Below are positions 1-7,284 of a DNA stretch of 16,153 nt, piece by piece. The notes under the pieces are model-generated. The model searched no databases. It saw only the letters and a program-made list of their open reading frames with translations, and was not told the origin of the DNA. The position numbers were made by a program, and so were the translations under genes. Origin of the DNA: JAHIEZ01 sp964598275 (GTDB lineage: Bacteria > Patescibacteriota > Microgenomatia > UBA12405); assembly GCA_964598275.1 (NCBI GenBank), contig CAZRAZ010000016.1, positions 1-16,153 on the forward strand, read 5' to 3'. Numbering within the stretch: the stretch's first letter is position 1; every line of letters starts with the position of its first letter.

Positions 1-1
1 C

Positions 2-403
2 TTTGTTGCCAGTGGCAAAAGACGCAGCGAGCTGGTCAAAACCGGCACTATCGCCCGATCTTCTTTACGTCAATACGGCAAGGCTTTACTCAATTTTTAC
101 ACCACCATTTTTGCCGTTTGCACCATGATCACCTACGCCATGTTTACCTTTTTTGAAGAATCGGTTAGTTTCCAGGGCCTCATTCATAGTTTCTTGTTAG
201 AAAATTTTCCTTCCGCTTTAAATCGCAAACTTTACATGCTCACTTTGGCCCCGGTTATTTTTGGCATTATGCGCTATGGCCAAATAATTTTTGAAATGCA
301 GGAAGGCGAAAGACCGGAAAAAGTAATTGCCACCGACATTCCTCTTCTGTTTTCGGTTATGGTTTGGGGCATGAGTATTGTTACCATTATTTATGTTCTC
401 TAA
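2..403 (+). CDS. C-terminal part of a UbiA-family decaprenyl-phosphate phosphoribosyltransferase-like protein (5' end cut by window)
   Basis: The open frame runs in from the left edge and stops with TAA at 401-403, giving about 133 visible residues of a normally ~290-residue enzyme. The visible part begins FVASGKRRSEL, which matches the cytosolic GKR-x-x-E-L loop of decaprenyl-phosphate phosphoribosyltransferases (the Rv3806c family). Three hydrophobic segments follow, and between the last two lies a G-E-R-P-E-K-V-I-A-T-D loop, again typical of this subfamily at the C-terminus. Family members transfer 5-phosphoribose from PRPP to a polyprenyl phosphate at the inner membrane face, the first step towards polyprenyl-phosphoryl pentose donors. 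The catalytic N-terminal Asp motif lies outside the window, so the exact subfamily is not proven; another UbiA prenyltransferase is the alternative. The stop overlaps the next gene's start by 11 bases, so the two are probably cotranscribed and translationally coupled. Confidence 0.75.
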   Translation, partial: FVASGKRRSELVKTGTIARSSLRQYGKALLNFYTTIFAVCTMITYAMFTFFEESVSFQGLIHSFLLENFPSALNRKLYMLTLAPVIFGIMRYGQIIFEMQEGERPEKVIATDIPLLFSVMVWGMSIVTIIYVL

Positions 404-2000
404 GCCCTCAAAAAAACAACTTGTTGTTGGCCTCCTTTTTCTGATTGCTCTCTTCACTCGCTTTTATCGCCTTGATTGGGCCGATGGTTTTTTCACCCAC
501 CCCGACGAGAATAATATGGCCACTGCCATTACCGAACTTTCCTTTAATAATCTCAACCCTCACTTTTTTGCTTATGGTCAATTTCCTCTTTATTTGGTTT
601 TTTTCACCCAGCAAATCCTTCGACTTTCCGGTTTTGCCTCGGCCGTTTTACTTCTCCGCTTTTATTCAGCCTTCTTTTCTTCCCTCTCACTTTTGGTTTT
701 TTATCAAATTAGCAAAATTCTGTTCTCATCGCCGTTAACCCGCCTGACTTTTCTGGCTCTGCTAATTTTTTCTCCCGGTCTAATTCAAATGGCTCATTTT
801 GGCACCACTGAATCTATTCTTTTTTTTGTTTTTTCCTCAAGTTTCCTTCTCTCTGCCAAAATTCTTACAAACCAGCATCCCAAAAGATACCTTCTACTTT
901 CTTCTCTCGTCTGCGGTCTTGGTTTAGCCAGTAAAATCACGGCCCTTGTTTTTTGTTTACCCATTTTTCTGGCTTTTTTCATGCGTTATATTCAATCCGG
1001 TCAAATTAAAAAACTTTTTTTCAGTTCATTTGCTTTTAGCCTCTTTACTTTAATTATTTTTATCGCTCTTTCCCCCTACAACCTCTTTGCTTGGTCTGAT
1101 TTTTTGTCAACCATTAACTATGAAATTTCTGTCGCCAATGGCAGTTCACCGGTTTTTTATACCCGCCAGTTTATTGACACTCTTCCCTATTGGTTTCAGC
1201 TCACAAAGATTTTACCCTATACTTCCGGCCTATCCGTTTTTATTATCAGTCTACTCTCTCTTGCCTTTTTACCTCTGTATTTTTTCTCAACCAAAAATTC
1301 TCCCAAAAACACCCTTAAATATCCGCTATTTTTTATCATTCTTCTTTCCTCTCTTGTCTATTTTTTTTATATCGGCGTTCAATTTGTCAAATGGATCCGT
1401 TTTTTTTCACCTCTCTTTTTTCTGCCCCCGCTTTTGTCAACTATTATTCTCTCGAAAATAAAAAATCGATCTTTCTATTTCCTTCTTATCTCTCTTTGTC
1501 TTCTGCCCGGTCTTGTCTTTTTTAGCCGCTATTTTTTCCCTGACCCCCGTCTTTTTGCCTCTAGCTGGATTGATCAAAATCTCCCCGCCGACAGTTTTAT
1601 CTTTTCCGAAGCCGGCAATATCCTCAATCTTCCCCTAAACACTAAAAACCCCTATCAGGTCGAAAACTTTGATTTTTACACTCTTGATTCCCAACCACAA
1701 GCCTTATCGGATTTAATTTATAAACTTTCCCAAAGTCAATATCTGCTTATTCCTTCTCGGCGTATTTTCAAAAGTCAAAACTCTCCCAGTTTCCCCATCA
1801 GTCACCGCTACTACCAAGCCCTTTTTTCCGGTCAATTAGGTTTTTCTCCTTTGAAAAAATTTTTCTATCCCGGCAGTTTAGTCTTAGATCCGGAACAGGC
1901 CGAAGAAACTTGGACGGTTTTTGACAATCCCACTATCCGTCTTTACCAAAAAACCACCCCTCTTTCCGTCTCTGATTATCGCCAAATCCTTTCTCCATAA
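393..2000 (+). CDS. GT-C family membrane glycosyltransferase (PMT/ArnT-like, HPDE motif), paralogue of the gene at 3655
   Basis: This is a 535-residue polytopic membrane protein. After a first membrane segment (about residues 10-25) comes RFYRLDWADGFFTHPDENN, with H36-P37-D38-E39. In GT-C enzymes the acidic pair in the first external loop is the catalytic/metal site, and a Y-G-x-x-P-L-Y segment follows as usual. About ten more hydrophobic segments lead to a soluble C-terminal domain of roughly 150 residues containing SHRYYQALF and ending WTVFDNPTIRLYQK. Such enzymes transfer a sugar from a polyprenyl-phosphate donor on the outer face of the membrane; donor and acceptor here are unknown. I chose the ATG at 393 over an upstream in-frame TTG at 378 because it gives the normal short basic N-terminus and an 11-base overlap with the preceding stop. 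All 17 glycine codons are GGT or GGC, unlike the next gene. Confidence 0.8.
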   Translation: MFSKPSKKQLVVGLLFLIALFTRFYRLDWADGFFTHPDENNMATAITELSFNNLNPHFFAYGQFPLYLVFFTQQILRLSGFASAVLLLRFYSAFFSSLSLLVFYQISKILFSSPLTRLTFLALLIFSPGLIQMAHFGTTESILFFVFSSSFLLSAKILTNQHPKRYLLLSSLVCGLGLASKITALVFCLPIFLAFFMRYIQSGQIKKLFFSSFAFSLFTLIIFIALSPYNLFAWSDFLSTINYEISVANGSSPVFYTRQFIDTLPYWFQLTKILPYTSGLSVFIISLLSLAFLPLYFFSTKNSPKNTLKYPLFFIILLSSLVYFFYIGVQFVKWIRFFSPLFFLPPLLSTIILSKIKNRSFYFLLISLCLLPGLVFFSRYFFPDPRLFASSWIDQNLPADSFIFSEAGNILNLPLNTKNPYQVENFDFYTLDSQPQALSDLIYKLSQSQYLLIPSRRIFKSQNSPSFPISHRYYQALFSGQLGFSPLKKFFYPGSLVLDPEQAEETWTVFDNPTIRLYQKTTPLSVSDYRQILSP

Positions 2001-2002
2001 AA

Positions 2003-3655
2003 ATGCTTTTCAAGAAAAATAAAAACAATCAATTTAATAGTCTTGTTTCAAGCTCGTCCAGTGTAATTTTCAGCCTTTTAATATTGGCCGAAATTATTAC
2101 TATAAAATTTCCTGCATTTGGTCGACCGGGAATGTTCCTTTGGCTCCTGTCTTGGTTTTGTCTAAGTATTTTTGCTGCCAAAACCCTTTGGCAATATCTT
2201 GTCTGCAAAACATTACGCAAAAAAATTATTTTCACTCCCATTATCATTATTCTCATTTTAATTAATCTCTTTTTTAATATTTACACTTTTCCTAACCTAG
2301 ACAAAGAATCAACTCAAGAAATTGGACAAACTCTCAACCATCTTTCCACATCTGTTGATGCCGGGTTTAGGCAAACAACTTTTTTAGGCTATCCAACCCG
2401 TCAATTTTATTTTCCTTCTCTCTTTTCTCTGGCAAACAGATCACTTCCGCTCTTACGATTGGGAAATAGTTTCTATTTCATCTTGGGCCTAATAATTTTT
2501 TCCTCCGGTCTTCTTCGTTTCTATAAGTTTAGACGTACCGGAGATCTTTTATGCTCGATTCTTCTTCTTTTTCCCTTTCATTCTTATCATTTTAACTTTC
2601 TCTACTTTCGTTTTGAACAAGCTTTCTACCCCTTTGCTTTTGGAATGATTGCGGTTGGTTTGTTTCTACACTATCTGTCAAAACCCGAAAAACACCTCCT
2701 TCCACAAATGGCTTTAGTTAATCTCTTTCTAATTTCTTCCTACATTACCGCCCTTGCTTTATTTTGTCTAGTAGTTATGGTTCAAATCGGACTTTTTCTC
2801 TTTCACAAGGTTCCAAAAAAACAAAAAAAACAACTGATCGCCATAATTTTGTTTTCCATTCTGTCTTTTGCTCTGTCATTTCTTTATCGGCAAGATGTCA
2901 GAATACTAAATGACAAAAGCCCCGCTGTCATTGATTTGTTAAAACAGCTTTTTCAAGCATTTAAATTATTAATTTTTAGTCAAGAAAATGCCTTTATTTC
3001 TCCTCTCGCCAACCTTCCCTTTCTTTTTATCCTTATTTTTTCTCTCTTTTCAGGCTGGCCATCAGCCATTATTGTTTTTTGGATAATTTCTGTCTTTATT
3101 TTCTCCGTTGTCTCGTATGGTTACGCCTTTTACGACGTCCATTATCGTCTATATCGACTTACCATAACTTTTCCGATTATCTTTGCCTTGTTTGCCATTA
3201 AACTTAAAAATTTTCTAAAAACTAACAAACAAAAGGCCTTTTTACCTCTTCTTATCATATTAATCTTATTTCTTTCTACCGGATATTATTATCAATCATC
3301 TTATCGTCAATCTCAGCCAGCCAATCAGGATTATCCCCTAATTAAGTTCATAAAAAACAATCAAAGATTAAAAAAAGAAATCAATAACGTAAAAGCCGCC
3401 TATTTTCTTGGTAGTTTTAGTCAGGACTTTCTCCCCATTAAAGATGCCTTCCAATATTTCTTTCCCAATTTAAAAACTGTTGAATTTTCCGACTCTTCTT
3501 TAAGTTGCGATCTTGTTCCAAAAGGACTTCTCTTCATTTCTAATCAAGATAATTGTTATCCCTATTTCCAACAAAAACCCGCAAATCAGGTTATGGCCTA
3601 TTATAGTTATTATCAAACAAGCTACAAAAACTTATTAATCATCCTTAATCAATAA
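2003..3655 (+). CDS. Large polytopic membrane protein, possibly a divergent GT-C glycosyltransferase
   Basis: This 550-residue protein is not one I recognise. Hydrophobic segments are visible near residues 20-38, 45-60 and 75-95, and about eight more follow. After the third comes FPNLDKESTQEIGQ (D100, E102), then a PTRQFYFPSLFSL stretch. That places an acidic pair and an aromatic P-x-L-F motif where GT-C enzymes carry their catalytic loop and the following membrane entry. A later DVHYRLYRLTITFP segment resembles the R-Y-x-L-P helix start common in GT-C proteins. The last 130 residues are more polar, with cysteines in SLSCDLV and NQDNCYPYF. The canonical HPDE of its neighbours is absent, so GT-C membership is inference; a flippase-like or polymerase-like membrane protein is possible. 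It starts 2 bases after the upstream stop, and its own stop overlaps the next start (TAATG). Glycine codons are 9 of 17 GGA/GGG, unlike its + strand neighbours. Confidence 0.65.
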   Translation: MLFKKNKNNQFNSLVSSSSSVIFSLLILAEIITIKFPAFGRPGMFLWLLSWFCLSIFAAKTLWQYLVCKTLRKKIIFTPIIIILILINLFFNIYTFPNLDKESTQEIGQTLNHLSTSVDAGFRQTTFLGYPTRQFYFPSLFSLANRSLPLLRLGNSFYFILGLIIFSSGLLRFYKFRRTGDLLCSILLLFPFHSYHFNFLYFRFEQAFYPFAFGMIAVGLFLHYLSKPEKHLLPQMALVNLFLISSYITALALFCLVVMVQIGLFLFHKVPKKQKKQLIAIILFSILSFALSFLYRQDVRILNDKSPAVIDLLKQLFQAFKLLIFSQENAFISPLANLPFLFILIFSLFSGWPSAIIVFWIISVFIFSVVSYGYAFYDVHYRLYRLTITFPIIFALFAIKLKNFLKTNKQKAFLPLLIILILFLSTGYYYQSSYRQSQPANQDYPLIKFIKNNQRLKKEINNVKAAYFLGSFSQDFLPIKDAFQYFFPNLKTVEFSDSSLSCDLVPKGLLFISNQDNCYPYFQQKPANQVMAYYSYYQTSYKNLLIILNQ

Positions 3656-5301
3656 TGAAAGCAAAGTATATTTTTCTTTTCATCTTTATTCTGGCCGCCT
3701 CCTTTCGCCTTTATGGTCTAAATTGGGACTCTGGTCAGCACCTTCACCCTGACGAGCGTTTTTTAACCATGGTGGCCACCTCCGTCAGCCTTCCCGATAG
3801 TTTTAAAAACTATTTTGATCCCCAGGCTTCCACTCTTAGTCCTTACAACAACAACTACTCTTTTTTTGTTTATGGTACCCTGCCGCTTAATCTGGTCAAA
3901 GTCATCGCTGTTTTAACCAAGCAGGACGACTATAGTCAAATTCATATTTTAGGTCGAATTGTCTCAACCATCTTTGATCTTGGCACGCTTTTTCTTATTT
4001 ATCTTTTAGTCAAAAAAATTAGCAATCAAAAAACCGCCCTGCTTTCGGCTTTTACTTACGCCATCATGGTTTTACCCATCCAACTATCTCATTTTTTTGC
4101 CGTTGATCCCTTTTTAAATTTCTTTCTTTTTCTCGCCTTCTATATCTTAACCAGCCGCTTTCTCAAAAAACCGTCCCTTGTCAGTATTATTGCCCTTTCT
4201 CTTTCCTTTGCCATGGCCTTATCCTGTAAAATTTCTGCCACTTATTTCTCTCCTATCATCGCTCTCTTTTTTGCTGTTTATTTGTTCAAGTCTCGCCCCC
4301 GCTGTCTTCCTCAATTTTTACTTTTGGCTCTTTTCCCCATCTTCACTCTGCTTTTTTTCCGTCTGCTTCAACCCCAAGTTTTTGACCAAATAAGTTGGTT
4401 AAATTGGACAGCTCACCCCCAATTTGTTTCCAATCTCAAGGAACTCCAACGCTATTCAGATCCCAACTCTTGGTTTCCTCCCGCCGTTCAGTGGATCGGC
4501 ACTCTCTCCGTTATTTTCCCTCTCAAAAACATTATTTTATGGGGACTGGGCTTGCCCTTAGGTTTGATTCTAATCTTTGCTTTCGTCAAAAACTGTCGAA
4601 ACTGCCGTCGTCTTTCTTTCCCGCTTCTTTCTCTTCACCTTTGGTTTCTCATCCTTCTGGTTTATCAGGGCAGTCAATACGGCAAAACCATGCGTTATTT
4701 TCTCCCTCTCTATCCGACCATGGCCACCATCATCGCCCTTTTTATCTCTAAATTAAAATTATTCAAACATCCGGCTTTTCGTTTTTCCCTCTACTTTCTG
4801 TTTTTAATTTACCCCATCTCCTTTATGTCGATTTATTCTCACCCCGTCACTCGTCTGACGGCAAGCCATTGGATTTATCAACACATTCCCGCCGGTTCCA
4901 CCCTGGCCACCGAACACTGGGATGATTATCTGCCCCTAAATTTCCCCAACTATTTTGCCTCAATTTACCAAAACGAAACTCTTGCTCTTTACGACCCCGA
5001 TACTCCTCAAAAATGGCAGATCATCAATCAACAGTTAATCAACAGCGATTATATAATTCTTTCTTCCAACCGTCTTTACGCCTCTATTCCCAAAAATCCC
5101 GACCATTATCCTCAAACCAGTCGCTATTATCAGCAGCTTTTTGACGGTTCCTTGGGTTTTTCTAAAGCGGCTGAATTTACTTCCTACCCCTGCTTCCCTC
5201 CGGTCGGTCGCTCCCTCTTTTGTTTTAATGACGATTCTGCCGACGAAGCCTTCACCGTCTACGACCACCCCAAAGTTTTAATCTTTCAGAAAATGCCTTA
5301 A
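3655..5301 (+). CDS. GT-C family membrane glycosyltransferase (PMT/ArnT-like, HPDE motif)
   Basis: This 548-residue protein is a paralogue of the gene at 393. The N-terminal helix is followed by FRLYGLNWDSGQHLHPDER with H31-P32-D33-E34, the acidic external-loop motif of PMT/ArnT-type GT-C enzymes, then YGTLPLNLVK as the next conserved element. A run of about ten further membrane segments includes GKTMRYFLPLYPTMATI, the typical R-Y-x-L-P-x-x-P helix. The C-terminal soluble part has TSRYYQQLFDGSLGF and ends EAFTVYDHPKVLIFQK, the same ending style as its paralogue and as many proteins of the YYY/PMT kind. It likely transfers a polyprenyl-phosphate-linked sugar outside the membrane; the substrate is unknown. 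The start overlaps the previous stop by one base (TAATG), arguing for translational coupling. The 3' end faces the minus-strand methyltransferase across only 18 bases. Confidence 0.8.
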   Translation: MKAKYIFLFIFILAASFRLYGLNWDSGQHLHPDERFLTMVATSVSLPDSFKNYFDPQASTLSPYNNNYSFFVYGTLPLNLVKVIAVLTKQDDYSQIHILGRIVSTIFDLGTLFLIYLLVKKISNQKTALLSAFTYAIMVLPIQLSHFFAVDPFLNFFLFLAFYILTSRFLKKPSLVSIIALSLSFAMALSCKISATYFSPIIALFFAVYLFKSRPRCLPQFLLLALFPIFTLLFFRLLQPQVFDQISWLNWTAHPQFVSNLKELQRYSDPNSWFPPAVQWIGTLSVIFPLKNIILWGLGLPLGLILIFAFVKNCRNCRRLSFPLLSLHLWFLILLVYQGSQYGKTMRYFLPLYPTMATIIALFISKLKLFKHPAFRFSLYFLFLIYPISFMSIYSHPVTRLTASHWIYQHIPAGSTLATEHWDDYLPLNFPNYFASIYQNETLALYDPDTPQKWQIINQQLINSDYIILSSNRLYASIPKNPDHYPQTSRYYQQLFDGSLGFSKAAEFTSYPCFPPVGRSLFCFNDDSADEAFTVYDHPKVLIFQKMP

Positions 5302-5319
5302 GCTTCTTAAAAAACATTT

Positions 5320-6117
5320 TCATTTCCTTACTTTATAAATCAAATTAACACTTGTTTTAAAATTTTTTCCTTCGTTAAAACCATCAACTATTTTTATTGG
5401 CCACAAAAGGAAATTTCTCAACCTTGATTCCTTTTGATTTTCAAACCTGTTCATTGATTTAAACAATCCTTTCTCTACCAGATTTTTACCAATGGCGTAA
5501 AACATAAAATGAGAAAAAGGCAAACAATAATGTGTTGCCGACCAGCTTTTTTCGATCTTAAATCCGGTTTTTTTAATTTTATCTTCTATCTTTTTTTTTG
5601 TATACAATCGCCGATGATCCGCCCAAATTCCTGCCAGCCACCAAACCTTGCTGGAAATATGGGTATTAAAACATTTTTTCAAAAACCAATTTAATGGATC
5701 CCAAAGCAGGGGATAGTTGGCATTGGGTACCGTTATCATTGTCTTTCCTCCATTTTTCAACACCCTCCATATTTCCTCCAAAACCTTTTTATCATCGTCT
5801 ACGTGTTCCAGAATTTCACTGGCAACCACATTCTCAAAATAGTTATCAGCCAATGGCAGTTTTTGAGCATCTGCCTCTATTAGTTTTATCCCCTTCACCC
5901 TTATTTGCGCTAAATATTTTTTATTTTTATCCACCCCCACAATTTCTGCTTCGGGAAATAACTTCCTAAAACTTTTCAGATAAAAACCTCTTCCGCAACC
6001 AATTTCTAATATTTTTTTTCCTTCGGTATTTTTCAATATCAACCCTGCTCTTTTTTTATAAGCCGGATCAATTTCTCCTGCCAGTATTTTGTCAATTTTA
6101 TTCCAGGATTTTTTCAT
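5320..6117 (-). CDS. Class I SAM-dependent methyltransferase (Methyltransf_11-like)
   Basis: This 265-residue soluble protein has a Rossmann methyltransferase core. Motif I is ILEIGCGRGFYL (about residues 36-47), which binds S-adenosylmethionine. The acidic end of strand 2 is VGVDKN (60-65). Motif II is EADAQKLPLADNYFENV (81-97), followed by SEILEHVDDDKKVLEEIWRV and a GGKTMITVPN strand. The C-terminal 120 residues hold WWLAGIWADHRRLYTKKKIE and hydrophobic stretches that may cap the substrate site. The methyl acceptor cannot be read from sequence; next to glycosyltransferases, a sugar or lipid-linked glycan intermediate is plausible. It is the second gene of a minus-strand pair, its first 20 bases overlapping the end of the GT4 gene. 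Codons are purine-ending (GGA, AGA, ATA), the reverse of the + strand genes. It ends with TGA, consistent with the standard genetic code. Confidence 0.85.
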   Translation of the reverse strand: MKKSWNKIDKILAGEIDPAYKKRAGLILKNTEGKKILEIGCGRGFYLKSFRKLFPEAEIVGVDKNKKYLAQIRVKGIKLIEADAQKLPLADNYFENVVASEILEHVDDDKKVLEEIWRVLKNGGKTMITVPNANYPLLWDPLNWFLKKCFNTHISSKVWWLAGIWADHRRLYTKKKIEDKIKKTGFKIEKSWSATHYCLPFSHFMFYAIGKNLVEKGLFKSMNRFENQKESRLRNFLLWPIKIVDGFNEGKNFKTSVNLIYKVRK

Positions 6118-7237
6118 ATTTTTTTATAGTTTTTTCTCTGTCAAACATTTTTTTTACTTTAAACTGGTTTTTTATATAATTTTCTCTATTTTTTATCACT
6201 TCCACTATACTGTCTGCCAAATCAGCGGCTTTGTTAGCATTAACAATTTTTCCCATACCGCTTATCCTAACCGGCCATCTGGCTCCGGGAATATTGCTGC
6301 AAACCGACGGTATTCCCGACAACAGTGCCTCGTTTTGAGAAGAGGGAAAACAATCACTTCTTGATGGCTGTATCAGCGCCTCCAGGCAACGATAAAACAC
6401 ATACACCTCCTTTTCCTCCAACAACCCCAATAGCCTGATATGTTTTTTGTTTTTTCTTATCAGTGGTTCCAATCTTTGCCAGTAATTTTCATACTTTATT
6501 TTGTAATCACCGGCCATTACCAAACACAAATCCGGCATTTTCTTTGCCAAATAGGGCATTGCCCGCAATAATCGATCCACCCCCTTTTCTTCCACAAATC
6601 GGCCCGAAAATCCAATCAATTTTTTCCCCACCAGTTTATGTTTTTTCTTAAAATTTGTCACCTCTTCTTTTTCAATTTCAGGAATTTTAAATAAAGGCAT
6701 TATCACCCGCCACTTCGATTTTAATTTCTTTAACAATTTCGAACTATTGGCATAATCAGTGGTTTGAATGATTACCGCCTCGCTTGTGGCTCCTGCCGCC
6801 AAAGTCGACCAATAATATATTTTTTCTAAAAATCGACTTATTAATCCCGCCTTATCCGGCAATTTTAGATCGCCATTATGCGCTAATACCATTTTTTTTC
6901 CTCTTAGTTTTGCCATTAGCGCTACCGGCCACACTTGTTGCAAAGGCAAATAGGCCACCACTGTCCTGTAATTTTTCATTTCTTGCCAGACTTTAAAAAT
7001 AAAACTTGGTGTAAAAAAAGTCCTTGAAACACGGCAAACATATGGCACTCGTTTCACCGCCACCCCCTCTAATATTTCCTCTCTTTTTGCCGATCTATCA
7101 TGCCTGACACAAACTACTCCCACCTTCCAGTCTCTTTCTGCCAGGGCCTCGGCCAGTCTGGCGGCATATTTCGTCAGTCCCGTCCAATGGGGTCGATAAT
7201 AGGTCAAAACAAACAGCGCTGACTTCTTTTTTTTCAT
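6098..7237 (-). CDS. GT4 family glycosyltransferase (GT-B fold)
   Basis: This protein is 379 residues from the ATG at 7237-7235. The N-terminal domain opens ALFVLTYYRPHWTGLTKYA, the usual GT4 acceptor-side glycine loop. The C-terminal domain has GFSGRFVEEKGVDRLLRAM, carrying the Arg and Lys that bind the donor diphosphate, then LVMAGD and LLGLLEEKEVYVFYRCLEAL. The donor-site motif reads PSRSDCFPSSQNEALLSGIP, so the first Glu of the family's E-X7-E is Asp (D295) while E303 is kept. It probably transfers a sugar from an NDP- or GDP-sugar on the cytosolic side, in line with the surface-glycan neighbourhood. A TTG at 7243 is in frame but abuts a TATAAT hexamer, so the ATG is preferred. It overlaps the methyltransferase start by 20 bases. 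Of about 25 arginine codons, 23 end in A or G. Confidence 0.85.
   Translation of the reverse strand: MKKKKSALFVLTYYRPHWTGLTKYAARLAEALAERDWKVGVVCVRHDRSAKREEILEGVAVKRVPYVCRVSRTFFTPSFIFKVWQEMKNYRTVVAYLPLQQVWPVALMAKLRGKKMVLAHNGDLKLPDKAGLISRFLEKIYYWSTLAAGATSEAVIIQTTDYANSSKLLKKLKSKWRVIMPLFKIPEIEKEEVTNFKKKHKLVGKKLIGFSGRFVEEKGVDRLLRAMPYLAKKMPDLCLVMAGDYKIKYENYWQRLEPLIRKNKKHIRLLGLLEEKEVYVFYRCLEALIQPSRSDCFPSSQNEALLSGIPSVCSNIPGARWPVRISGMGKIVNANKAADLADSIVEVIKNRENYIKNQFKVKKMFDREKTIKKYEKILE
6123..6128 (-). promoter_or_regulatory. Possible -10 hexamer (TATAAA) 5 bases before the methyltransferase ATG
   Basis: On the minus strand the hexamer is followed by AAAAT and then the ATG at 6117. It fits the start-proximal pattern seen elsewhere in the window, but it lies inside the end of the GT4 gene in A-rich sequence and may be chance. 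No Shine-Dalgarno sequence precedes this start. Confidence 0.25.
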
Positions 7238-7243
7238 TTTCAA

Positions 7244-7249
7244 ATTATA
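7244..7249 (-). promoter_or_regulatory. -10 element (TATAAT) for the GT4-methyltransferase pair, likely leaderless
   Basis: On the minus strand the order is TATAAT, six bases (TTGAAA), then the ATG at 7237. A transcription start 6-7 bases after the -10 would fall on the start codon, giving a leaderless mRNA. I see no convincing -35 hexamer 16-18 bases upstream. It mirrors the + strand element at 7273, with 23 bases between the two hexamers. Confidence 0.6.
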
Positions 7250-7272
7250 ACAACCATCTTCCCTTTCTTCTG

Positions 7273-7278
7273 TATAAT
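7273..7278 (+). promoter_or_regulatory. -10 element (TATAAT) for the PAP2-DUF2298 pair, likely leaderless
   Basis: The hexamer is followed by six bases (TGTTTC) and the ATG at 7285, so the expected transcription start coincides with the start codon. A TG dinucleotide sits directly before it, one base off the extended -10 position. No clear -35 is visible, and no ribosome binding site could fit in a transcript of this form. Confidence 0.6.
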
Positions 7279-7284
7279 TGTTTC

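Noticed and set aside
378..392. TTG start extending the first GT-C protein by five residues
   Set aside because: The ATG at 393 gives the usual short basic N-terminus and a typical small overlap with the upstream stop.
5298..5310. TTAAG-CTT-CTTAA hairpin between the convergent GT-C and methyltransferase genes
   Set aside because: A 5-base, AT-rich stem with a 3-base loop that overlaps the stop codon and is followed by A, not T, on the + strand. Too weak to call a terminator.
5320..5322. TGA as a reassigned glycine codon, as in Gracilibacteria and SR1
   Set aside because: Read as a stop it ends the methyltransferase at a natural C-terminus; no in-frame TGA occurs inside any conserved gene, so the standard code fits.
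7238..7243. TTG start for the GT4 gene
   Set aside because: It directly abuts a TATAAT hexamer, so a transcript starting 6-7 bases after that element would not include it; the ATG at 7237 is better placed.
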